Of a DNA stretch of 64,000 bases, positions 50,766 to 60,830 are shown piece by piece. The position numbers and the translations under genes are program-made. The notes beneath the pieces were generated by a model. That model searched no databases. It was not told the DNA's origin and saw only the letters and a list, made by a program, of their open reading frames with translations. The stretch's first letter is position 1, and each line of letters begins with the position of its first letter. Source of the stretch: Chionis minor (taxonomy: Eukaryota > Chordata > Aves > Charadriiformes > Chionididae); NCBI GenBank assembly GCA_013398295.1, contig VZSF01017903.1, positions 2,426,706-2,490,705 of the forward strand. The letters are read 5' to 3'.

Positions 50766-50832
50766 AGGGGCCTGGTCCTGTAAAGCAGGGTGAATCTCAA
50801 CTTCTGTTGAAGTTAGTGAAAGACTCACGGTT
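50766..50832 (+). repeat. Palindromic reptile-type repeat remnant
   Basis: GGGGCCTGGTCCTGTAAAGC followed by AACTTCTGTTGAAGTTAGTG resembles a short palindromic family seen repeatedly in turtle and crocodilian sequence ('gggcctgatcctgcaa...ctcccattgaagtcaatggga...'). Short traces with the same words occur near 46921-46957 (TCTCCCAC and GTGGGAGA arms) and 48868-48895. Assignment from memory, not aligned. Confidence 0.35.
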
Positions 50833-51206
50833 TCTGTAAGTGTTCCCCCAACAGGTATTCAGTGAGCCAGTGCTCTTACAGCCCTACATCCAGGAGCTGT
50901 GCAGCCACCATCTACTGTCTCTGGCTCCAGCATTCCTGATGGCAGGGTTACCAACTTTGCCACCCACTTACAGAAATGGGACCTTATTTCCAGCTGTTTG
51001 TGCTGGTGTCTGTCCTCTCCCTCCCCCCCCCTCCCAAGTATTCCAGTTAGGTTAGCGCACATCTGCAACATTATGGGCAGCCTGATTTGCCAGGGCTTGT
51101 CCTAATATAAGAGAAACAAGCTTTGAAAATGTTCCTGACACAATTGGTTCTCTTTTTTAAGCTATAGAAGAAATATACAGATCTCTGAATATTTCTGTAT
51201 ATATAC

Positions 51207-51226
51207 AGATCTACATCTGTAGATCT
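51207..51226 (+). repeat. Perfect 9-bp inverted repeat
   Basis: AGATCTACA and TGTAGATCT are separated by TC. The same AGATCT word also occurs 5' in a related ACAGATCTCTGAATAT context (about 51175-51192), so the area is a small cluster of self-complementary words. Confidence 0.85.
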
Positions 51227-52054
51227 CTCAGGATGTGGAATAGATGTTACTCAAGAGCAACATTTAGTCAAAGTACTTTAAGTTGCTTTAGGGTCTTTTT
51301 CTCTGGGTTTTGTCATGCATATGGACTCTTGCACAGAGAGAGCACATACTGTCTGTTCTCTCCTGAAACCTTGTTTCCATTTCTGGCGTTTTACTCTCTC
51401 ATACTGGCAGTGAAAAATGTTTTCTTTTATAATCTGAATCTCCCTTGGCATATGGTGCCTTTTTTGGTATAGAGATTCTCACTAGGCGACTGTTCTTCCC
51501 CATTAATAAAATCAGACTTGGGATGCCAATGCTAGGAAGGAAACTCAGCTATCAGTCTAAATAAGCTGCCATGTGAATAGAAGATCGGCATCATGTGCCA
51601 TCCTTTGTACTTAAGCCCACTCTGAAACTAAAATGACAACAGAGAGGACAAGTCCCATGTTCAACATGAAGTGTTTGCTCTGACATGGAATTTCTAGTAC
51701 CAGGTAGAATGCAGAAAATGGATGCAGCTATGTCCCTAAATTGTTGAACTGGTAGACACCATCTTACAACATCGGATCTTAAAATGTCAGAAAGAGAATT
51801 ATATAGATGATATAGAAAGGAGGCTTAAATTGAGACTGAGCTGGGTGCATAAACAATCGCTAAGTGCACGTTCATATGGCACCTAGCACAGTAAGGTGCT
51901 GAATCTGGCTGGGGTATTGGGTGTTTCAAACAAAGAAATGCAGATTTGCAGTTGGAAAATGCTCTTGAATATGTAAGGGTATGGAAACATTCCTACTGAA
52001 TACAGGTATGTATGCACACATGACTTGGGTTGCTTTATTAGAGTACTGGGATTG

Positions 52055-52086
52055 TTCTACTTCACTTAGATTCTACTTCACTTAAG
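52055..52086 (+). repeat. 16-bp tandem duplication
   Basis: TTCTACTTCACTTAGA at 52055-52070 is followed immediately by TTCTACTTCACTTAAG at 52071-52086, with 14 of 16 bases identical. Confidence 0.85.
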
Positions 52087-54213
52087 ATGTTTTGTGTAAG
52101 GCCTTTCTAATAGCATCAATCAAGGACAAAGGACCAACACAGGAAATTCATAGCAAAGGGAGAAACTGTATATCCATTCTTAAAAATCTGTATGTTTCCC
52201 CAAATGAACCTATGCCAGCTCTAATCACTTTTATTTAATTACTTCACACATCTTAGAAAAAAGGAGGCTCTAATAAAACAGGTGAGAATTGAAGGCACGT
52301 AGCAATAATTCTGTTGTAACAGCAGTTTTTCATTCATTTTCAGTGTGTATTCAAATGTGTTCTCTGTCATATTTCTTTTTTTTTGCATTTTAAAATAATT
52401 GAATTTTTGCTACTGATGAGTACTGCTTCTGCTTTTGTCTTGAAGCATATTGGTGCTTTCTGTCATGCATAAGCCACTATGAGGTGTTCTGATGCAGCTG
52501 AATAAACGATATAATGCTCTGAATGCATCTTTGCTGATTTTTTTTTCTGAAGCTCAGTGGCAGCAAAACAGGGCTTCGGCTTATGGATTCCCTAAATTAC
52601 TGGGTTTACCTCATCTCAGAAAAAGAACAAAGTTTGCCTAGAAGCAGAAAAAAAATGTTATAACAAGCGGTGGTTGTGCCTAGAGTGTGTGTTGACAGTT
52701 CCTTGTGATGCTGTGAATGCACATGTCATGTGATAAAGAGATTTCAGAGTGGGATCAGCACATTCCACTTTGGAAGGCTCTGAGAGTGGCAGCTAAACTG
52801 TGTCAAATCTACAATTCCCCTCACCTAGCCATGAATGTGAAAGAATTATTGGGGAACTGTGGGGTCAGTCCTCATCAGCATATATACGGATAAATTACTT
52901 GCAAAAACCATCATCTTGAACAGGAAGATGACTCCCGCATAGCCTATATCTCTTAGTTTAGGAACCTTTATGCTGGGACTTGCAGGCTTTGCAGGCTGTA
53001 GCTCTGAATTAAAGGTGCAACTAGCTGACATCTGCTCTGTTTAATATGAAGTAGGCTTCTGACAGGTTGCTAATGCCATCTACAATTTGTTGCCTCCAAT
53101 CTAAAGTGAAGAGTTACCGGAGTGGGAAGTAATCACAGGGGGGCTCTGTGGGAACTGTTCATTACTTGGACCACTGCTGGTCACACTTAATAAGATCCTA
53201 TTCTTGGTATCTGTAGGAAAAAACAGATTTTTGCAAGACCAGGAGATCATTATAGAAGTTTTTAACTTCCCTCAAAGCACAAACAAAGCTCATTTCTACT
53301 AATTGGACTGTAAAATCAAAATATCTTAATTATTGGTGATGCTCCAGAGGAGCTTGCAGCTTTTTGACAATGTCAAGCTCGTATCCTGCTATTTTCTTAT
53401 TTATTAGTCAAGGCCACAGGGTGTCTTCCCCTATGTACCAATAGCTTTTCTGTCTTTCCATCCACCAGTAGAACGGTTGGAGACAAATCTAATAACAACA
53501 GGACAAATTCACAAGTGCACACCAACTCCTTTGTGCTGCTTCTACAACTGAAAGCAGCTACAAACCCAGTTTTGCCATCTGGTTTGAGGAAGTGTGGGAT
53601 TGCCTTGCCAGCTGAGCAGAGCAGTACAGGGAACTGGATAAATATATATCAGAAATCCTCTTCCTGGTGGATGTTACTCTAGTGGTGAATGTCACCTGCC
53701 CTTGTTGCAACCATCGTTTCTTTCGCTGTGGAGGAGGGGGCAGGACTCCTTTTGGAGCCTACCATTGACATTTCTGCTGCAGCGAGACCATTGCTGCTTT
53801 GACAGCTCTGAGGATACAAACTTCCTCCCGTAACACTTCCATGACCTGAGCTCAGACTCCAAAAGCAAAGCATATAACAATCACTTTTATATAATCACTT
53901 AATATAATAAAGGCATTCGGGGTGCTGATTTTTCATATGTGGGCAGCTGTCCATCGGGAAGGGTAATCATCTGCCAGAGACTGATTGCTGTTGACCTGGA
54001 TTGGCTTTGGAGCAGTGAAATGAAAGTACAAAGGATGCAAAGTTCAAAGCTAAAAATTGGAAATTAAAAACCACAGGGGTTAACTGCCTTGCCTCCTGTC
54101 ACACAGGAAGCCTGTCCTGCAGTGGGAGTCCTGATCTGATGCATAAAATAGATATCTCGGTGCTTTCTGTCTTTCTTTATCAATTCATCCTGCCCCTTGC
54201 TGCAAAATCTGTG

Positions 54214-54214
<1 letters not shown>

Positions 54215-54248
<34 letters not shown>
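54215..54248 (+). repeat. Poly-T tract (34 T)
   Basis: An unbroken run of 34 T is followed by CAGGCAGCTAAATATGC. It creates an artificially strong acceptor-like site. It could be the A-tail of an unrecognised minus-strand retro-insertion; no AATAAA-type signal lies at the expected position next to it. Confidence 0.9.
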
Positions 54249-55006
54249 CAGGCAGCTAAATATGCTGCCTCCACAGCCTTTGGAATTGAACCTGATATTT
54301 TTGATGGGAACATAAAAACATAACAATTCCTCACTCTACTGCCGCAGCTAGGGATGAGGAAAACTTGCGCATTTCCTTCGTGCTAAGTGCGCCCTATAGC
54401 ATAGTTACAGCAGTCTGGGGCCACTTTCTATCCGATTTGTGCTGGATCATCCAACACATTTGTGACCTTTCAGTGCAAGAGGGCAGAACTTTACCCGAGT
54501 GATGGCGTAGTTCCTGCTTTATGTTCCCAGACTCTGGGAACAGTCGCCTTGTAGTCCGTCCGCTCCTGACTGTAAGGAAATGGCTCTGAAGCATGCCTCT
54601 GCTGAAGCTGGAACATGGTGTGCTCTGCTATTTGTAGTTTCCTGCTGCCGACACTGGATACGCAGTTACTATTCCTCTTGCTTCCTCCATGAACATTAGA
54701 ATGGGTCCAAAAATAATTGAAGGCAGTATGTTCTCTTGGAATATTTTTGCATTTGCACAAATTTCCTCTTTATTTCGCTTGCCAATTTTGATAGAGAGCA
54801 TTTCGAGGCTGGTTCAGCTTCTCCAACTTGGCACCGCTGGGAGGCACAGGAATGCTCCACTCATCAGTATGGCAAGAGAAAATGTTTTGGCATCTGCATA
54901 CAGACTTATACCTCATTTTTAAGGATGAATATAGCGTATTATAATCGCAAAGTTCTGCTTTAACTAATGAAGACAAGAAGACCCAAATGCTCTAAAGGGC
55001 AAAAAA

Positions 55007-55068
55007 GCCCACACATCTAGAAAAAGAGAAGAAAGAGGCCCACACATCTAGAAAAAGAGAAGGAAGCT
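55007..55068 (+). repeat. 31-bp tandem duplication
   Basis: GCCCACACATCTAGAAAAAG begins at 55007 and again at 55038. The two 31-bp units differ at only a few bases, indicating a recent local slippage event. Confidence 0.92.
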
Positions 55069-55909
55069 GCTTTTTTAGTTTATTGCTTTGATCCTGAAGA
55101 AGGTTAGGTGATAAGAGCCTAGCTGTCAGGAAATAATATAATTAAACCCTGCATGAGGTTCACAGACTTATTGTGCAGCATCTTTCAGATGTAGCTATGT
55201 GATTATTCCTAAATGAATGTCTTCCTGGCCTGGCTGAAATGCTTTAAATGGCCCGCACTTGGCAGAGCTTGGGGTCTTAAAACTGGATCTTAAATTAGCC
55301 TTCATATCTATTTATAGGGAACACATGAGAGTGGGTGTGCAGTCGAGAGGTTGCCTCCTCAGGAGCTGCGGCTGGTTTAAGAGGTGAAGCCAGGAGCATG
55401 GTCTGTGGATCGTTTCTAGTATCTAGTGTCATTTTAAACCAGGTCACTGTCTTTTCTTATGTATCGTGCATGTAATGGAAACTAATTCAGAAATATTTTC
55501 TTGAAGCTTCATGTATTGCAAGGCCCCTCCATATTACTTGGCATCGAAATCCTGGATGCCTCACACCGTACACAGGTGCTGAAAAGGTGTCGCAAGCAAA
55601 ACAGTCTCGAGTTGAGGAATTCTGCTCAATTTATTGCTAATCAACACAAACTTCTGATCTCAATTTGGCTGGGGAGAGGAAAAAGTAAAACACACTCCCA
55701 ATAAACACCTATTCTTCCCCAGACTCAATTTCCCTGATTTTTGCCATGGTTTATACCCAGTCCCTCAAAATTCTCCTGGTGGGGTGACAGGCAGTGGGGG
55801 ATGTTGAGGATAATATTTGTGTGAGTTTCTTTCTGCTGCTCTTACAGCTATTTTCTGATTCTTATAACTTTTCTACTGCTATTCCTCAGTGTCCCTGCCC
55901 TGACATGGG

Positions 55910-56300
55910 CCACCCTCGGGGGTGTCCCTGCCCCCTTGGCCACCCAGGCCCCACAGAGCGTCTCCAGCCCTCGGCAGCCGCCATTTTCTTTCCCTAACAC
56001 CTTGTACCCAGGTGCTTCTCCGGCTGAGGGACATTTTGTGGTGACGGCCGGGCCCTGGTGTGTGGTGGTTTTCCCCGCTGGGTGCCCCCTCGGCACCAGG
56101 GCTGGCGGGAACTGGCCGGGACCGGCTCGGGGCGGCTCACGGCGCCCTGACAGGCCGCCCCGCTGCGCAGCCTGTCTCTCGGGATGGTTGCACAGGGGAA
56201 CGGGCAAGTCCCCTTAACCCAGCCAGATTAGCGTTCACAGTCCTTTCAGCCCTGGGGAATGGGAAGCCACCGTGAGGGGTGAGTTGGATTTTAAGGTTTT
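55910..56300 (+). promoter_or_regulatory. CpG-dense, island-like patch in intron
   Basis: By hand count, roughly 20 or more CpG dinucleotides occur in about 320 bp (55915-56230) at about 65% GC, in contrast to the AT-rich intron around it. Examples are GGCCGGGACCGGCTCGGG-like text near 56114-56133 and GGCTCACGGCGCCCTGACAG at 56133-56152. Overlapping ORFs on both strands reflect low stop frequency in GC-rich DNA, not genes. It could be an unmethylated alternative or lncRNA promoter, an enhancer, or part of a GC-rich repeat. No TATA box or known first exon was recognised. Confidence 0.35.
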
Positions 56301-56601
56301 TACCACGCAGTCTGCTGACTGAGGTGGGCCCTGAGGTGGTCCTGTGAGAGCCAGGGGTGCTCCTGAGGGGGCGGTGAGGTGGAGGCCACCTGTGGAGCCC
56401 ATGCACCCAGGTGGGGACACTGTCCACCCTCCCAGCTTGCCACGTCTGCCAGTGTTGAGGGAAAACATTGAAGCAGTTGATTTCAAGGGGTGAGGAAGTA
56501 GCCAGGGCACAAATCCAGCAGAAAGCTGACATCCTTTGCTTTCTGTCTGTGCGGAAATGCCAGCTCTGGCCCTGAGTCATCATGGCATGTCAGGAGTAAC
56601 C

Positions 56602-56940
56602 TCCTGAAAGGAGGTTGTAGCGAGGTGGGGGTCAGTCTCTTCTCCCAAGTAACAAGCGACAGGACAAGAGGAAATGGCCTCAAGTTGTGCCAGGGGAGGT
56701 TTAGATTGGATATTAGGAAAAACTTCTTTACCGAAAGGATTATCAGGCATTGGAACAGGCTGCCCAGGGAGGTGGTGGAATCACCATCCCTGGAGGTGTT
56801 TAAAAGACGGGTAGATGTGGTTTTGAGGGACATGGTTTAGGGGTGTTTTTGGTAGTGTAGGTTATGGTTGGACTCGATGATCTTGAAGGTCTGTTCTAAC
56901 CCAAGTGATTCTATGATTCTATGATTCTATGATTCTATGA
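56602..56940 (+). repeat. CR1 LINE 3' fragment, well preserved
   Basis: CTCCTGAAAGGAGGTTGTAG, GGACAAGAGGAAATGGCCTC, GGAACAGGCTGCCCAGGGAG and GGTTGGACTCGATGATCTTG, then four TGATTCTA-type repeats, mark a CR1 3' end. The ORF2 C-terminus is open through [17 protein letters not shown] to its stop at about 56840, so this copy is less decayed than others here and belongs to a different subfamily from those at 35.4 and 57.0 kb. Confidence 0.95.
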
Positions 56941-56998
56941 GTTTAAACCTATGGTTATTCCACAGCTGTATCGCTGAGTCTCAGGCACTGGTGATTTT

Positions 56999-57240
56999 CA
57001 CAGAATCACAGAATAGCTTGGGTTGGAAGGGGCCTTTAAAGGTCATCTAGTCCAACCCCCCTGCAATGAGCAGAGGCATCTTCAACTGGATCAGGTTGCT
57101 CAGAGCCCAGTCCAACCTGGCCTTGAAGGTTTCCAGGGATGGGGCATCTACCACCTCTCTAGGCAACCTGGGCCAGTGCTTCACCACCCTCATTGTAAAA
57201 AATGTCTTCCTTCTACCTAGTCTAAACTTATCCTCTTTTA
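56999..57240 (-). repeat. CR1 LINE 3' fragment
   Basis: CACAGAATCACAGAATAGC, GGTTGGAAGGGGCCTTTAAA and TCATCTAGTCCAACCCCC through AACTTATCCTCTTTTAGAT form the reverse complement of a CR1 3' end. It faces the 56602-56940 copy tail to tail across about 58 bp and resembles the reverse complement of 35532-35787. Confidence 0.95.
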
Positions 57241-58148
57241 GATTTGGTAGGGAAAATGCTACACTTCTGATACAAAACAGTAAACATCTGTCTGGCTTTT
57301 TTGTTTTTAATGGCAGCTATTTGTAGTCACAGGAATGTTGCACATGAAGCTAGGAATAGAACAAGGGTCTGTAATAAAGTCACCAAACTCATACAGCATT
57401 TTCAACTGAATGAAATTGCCTCTCACAGACTCTGAAAAACTGAGAGGAAGCTTCTTCATCTGGGGACCCACTCTGATCTTTTCATAATTTATGCTGGGTT
57501 TTCCATTCATAAGGCTGTTGTCTATTTATCTCTTTTAGTATTACATTTCCTATCCAGCCAGTGAATTAATTTGCACTTAGACAGCAAGCAGTCCCCTGTA
57601 GATGATCTCTGCCTAGGAAAGGCCGTTTCCATTTTAAGGAGCAGAAAATCCTTTCCAAGAAAGTGAGTGTTTGATGTCACTAAGTGCGGCGGAAAGGTAC
57701 AAGATTTCAAAAAAGCAAAGCAAACATGCAGATACATAAAATACACCCAGATATCATTAGTCATATTTATGTGTTCAGTATCTGTAATTTTCTCCCACCT
57801 TCAACAATAAAATTATGGCTTCTCTGTTCAGCGTTATAGGAATCACATGCCTTTGTACGTGGCTGTGGCTTGATATCTGTCAGGAAAAAACACAGATCTC
57901 TTACACTGGCATTTAGTAGGAACATTCAGCATGAGTATGTTGGAAATGGTGCTCTGATATTAATACAAAGCTATTTGTCATGTCACACATCTAGCTAATT
58001 TTCTAGTGGGTTGACAGTTGGGCCCATTGTCTGGAATAATTTAGTGTGCTGTAGCTTAAACTTACTGTACTCTATGAATCATATACACAGATATTTATAA
58101 TGGAAAAACAGTGTTCGTGTAGCATTGAGGTTACGCAAATACAGCTGT

Positions 58149-58220
58149 GGGTCTGAATCTTCAGCTGGTGTAAATTGGCTTAATTGGAATGACACCAATT
58201 TACCCTGGCTGTGGACCCTG
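58149..58220 (+). repeat. Palindromic reptile-type repeat
   Basis: CAGCTGGTGTAAATTGG (58162-58178) and CCAATTTACCCTGGCTG (58195-58211) are inverted arms with two mismatches around a 16-bp centre. The words 'cagctggtgtaaattgg...ccaatttacaccagctg' recur in sauropsid genomes as short palindromic, probably DNA-transposon-derived, repeats. The family name is unknown to me. Confidence 0.5.
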
Positions 58221-59771
58221 CCGAACACATGTGAAAGGGAAAGATCTGGCAGAAGTAACGGCTTGTCCATCACCGTCTGTAAACAAGAGACAAACACAAA
58301 AACAAACACAACTTTGTATTTAGGCCCTGGCTTAGCAAAGCGTTTAGATATACGCTGAATTCTATTTTAAACCTGCAAGTACTTTGATTTAATTAAAGCT
58401 GTGTTTATAAAGCAGCGATAGGAATTACAGCAGCTTGTGATTTTTTTCTGTTGAAGCAGTATTCATCAAATTTGTTGATTCATGAAAAAATTAAATGTGC
58501 TATCCAAAGTTTTATTTAAGTCCAAAATTTATTCTGGGGCTAGTATGCTCCTGTCTGAGAACAGACATTTTCCTCGTGACCCCCCATGTAACCAGCCCAA
58601 TGTCAGGGCCCTGTGGGCACTGATGGGTGTTAACGGCTCTGACCAGCCTCACCCATGGGCCAGGAGCCCCGTTACAGCTCAGCTGTGGGACATCAGCCTC
58701 CAACTTTGCTACAGCCCTGCCCTGCCTGGCCACGGACCCTGCTGAGCCAGGGGCTGATCCATTGACTGATTTTGCGGCATGAGCTGGGACCTGTCTTGCC
58801 CCTGCGGACTTGTGCTGGAATCATGGGGCTGTGTCTGAGCCTGGTTACCCTCACGGGACCTGATCCTAACCTGCTGATGGACTTCCTAGCTTAAACTTGG
58901 ACTTGTCTTGTCACCACAGCTTGCCTGATGATTTCTTGATTAAACTCAGTTGCTATCAGCCCTCAGGTGATGTGGGGCAGGCTCTGACTAATGATGCCCC
59001 TGTCCTGCCTGCTGGGTCTTTGTGTTTCCTGGTGCCTGAGGAAGCAGCTAGCCTGGACGGCCAGCATCAGCCTTCTCTTCTGCTGAATTTAGCTCAGGGG
59101 CTTGAGCAGAGGGATTCTTCTGTATTCCAGGTAAATGTCCTGATTCTTTAGACCGTTGGTTCTTCTCGCGTGCTTCTTTGTGGAGGTGTTGCATGTCTGT
59201 TGGCCTTTTCCAGGTGTCCAGGTGACCTAGGTATGGCTGGTTCTAATTAAACTGTAGTTATGGTCCTCGTCTGAAAGCACTAGGCACAGTTCTTGATTGA
59301 TTGGATTTTATAAAGGTAGTTCACATGCAAATCTTTCTGGGATCAGGCCCTCACATATTATTATAGACTGCATATGTACCACAAATCTGTTGTGTGGTAT
59401 TCTTTTTGTTCTTATACTGGCTAAATTCAATTGCAAGAGATGTAAGGCGTGTAGCTTGATTTATCTTTAATTGAATTGTTGTGAATACTTCAACTTGCTT
59501 AGTGAGATAGGAATAGACCTTGTAGCTGGAAACTTAGTAAACTTCAAGAGAGGGACTCTAGCAGTTACTGCTCTATGTATGTTATTATTTTGTTTATATT
59601 GTGGAAACATATGAAAATGAACTTGCTTAGCTGTAGATGCCCTTAGAGTGGAACTTTCCTTTTTCTGTTGTAGATTAGTCAATTAAACACTGGCTGGATA
59701 GTTTGGAAAATCCAAAATGCACATGGACTTTTATATGGATCTCTCTTTAATAAGCAATGAGTGCTTATCTC

Positions 59772-59931
59772 CAGTGTTTTCCAACCTGTGCATCATGGAT
59801 ATTAAGTTCCTTAGTGGCTGGTAAAGGCATTCCATAAAACAGATTTATTGTCTATAGACTTTAATTTGCTATAGCACTTGCCTTGAAAAACTTTATGGGG
59901 TCCACAAACTGGAAAAGATTAGAAAGCGCTG
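59772..59931 (+). repeat. hAT-like MITE remnant (about 160 bp)
   Basis: The left end CAGTGTTTTCCAACCTGTG and the reverse complement of the right end (CAGCGCTTTCTAATCTTTT) match at about 13 of 19 positions and fit the CAGNGNTTNNCAA hAT terminal pattern. The inner GGGTCCACAAACTGG also recalls Charlie/MER elements. No clear 8-bp target duplication was found. Confidence 0.45.
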
Positions 59932-60439
59932 ATCTAATAGGCATTTCATCTGGCATATAAATACTCATCTACACTCTACTCAACTACCGACAAGACATTC
60001 TTTTAGATTAACATTTTTTTTCTGCCTTTGTTAGAAGCATATGAGGGCATAGTGGAAGAATACATTTATGCCTGGTGTGTTACGTGTGAGACTGACTGGA
60101 GTTTATTACAAAACCTTGCCTTGTATTTTTTCTACATGCTCTTAAACTTGCTCTTCCTATTTGGAACATAACTCGAGTTGTGCTTGTCAGAGCAAATCCA
60201 GTAAACACTGCCGGTCTATGTCAATATTTATGCAGGAGGCTACCAAGAGAAAGATAGTGAGGTAGTGCAGAAGGTACTGATGTTGATTCAGTAGCTGCTG
60301 CTCTCCCATTTTTGTATCATCTTTTCTAAAGTTGATGCCAGAAGCACTGCACAGGTGATCCTAGATGATGTCAGCTGGAGTATTTCCAGCAAAAAATCAA
60401 CATTCCATGAAGTCCTGTTAGGACCTCAGTGTGGATAGA

Positions 60440-60830
60440 AAGATAATCATGAACTAGAACAAGTACGGAGAGAGGCTGTGTATCTTATGAAGAAATAAAA
60501 GAGCTGGGCTCTGGTAAAACAGATGGCAGGAGAGACAATAGGCCCTCCCTGTCCACACTGGAAAAGGTTAAACGCCTGGGAGAAGAACTTTTTTAACTTA
60601 CAGGACAGTGTTGACCTAAGAGCAAATGTGTATAAATTGGCCATGAGTCTGATTTAGGTCAGAGAGCACATGAAGAGTTCAGTAACAGGAGCAGAATGTT
60701 TCTGGAACTGCTTTTCATAGGAGCTATGGCATTTAACTAGTTTTCAGGTGGAGTTTCATCCCTTTATGAAAGGGTGGTTAGCTGCCAAAAGCAGTGATTG
60801 GACTTGACCTGAATGTCCCTTTGGGGCTGT
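60440..60830 (+). repeat. Decayed CR1/L3-type LINE 3' segment
   Basis: Landmarks in order: GACCTAAGAGCAAATGTG, TATAAATTGGCCATGAGTC, TGATTTAGGTC, GAGCAGAATGTTTCTGGAAC, TTTTCAGGTGGAGTTTCATC, CCTTTATGAAAGGGTGG and GATTGGACTTGACC. These parallel the L3-type series 'ataaactggccatgaataggtttaggctgg ... tctggaacagcc ... ttttaagatggagcttgataa ... tttatgaagggga ... ggactggactcgatgacc'. It is very old and non-coding. Confidence 0.55.

Noticed and set aside
54249..54324. Possible terminal exon after the 34-T tract (acceptor-like TTTCAG, then 23 open codons and a TAA)
   Set aside because: The acceptor is produced by a homopolymer, no polyadenylation signal follows at a sensible distance, and the peptide matches nothing I recognise.
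55848..56583. 119- and 148-codon minus-strand ORFs
   Set aside because: GC-rich DNA has few stop codons; Pro/Gly/Arg-rich composition on several overlapping frames indicates chance rather than a gene.
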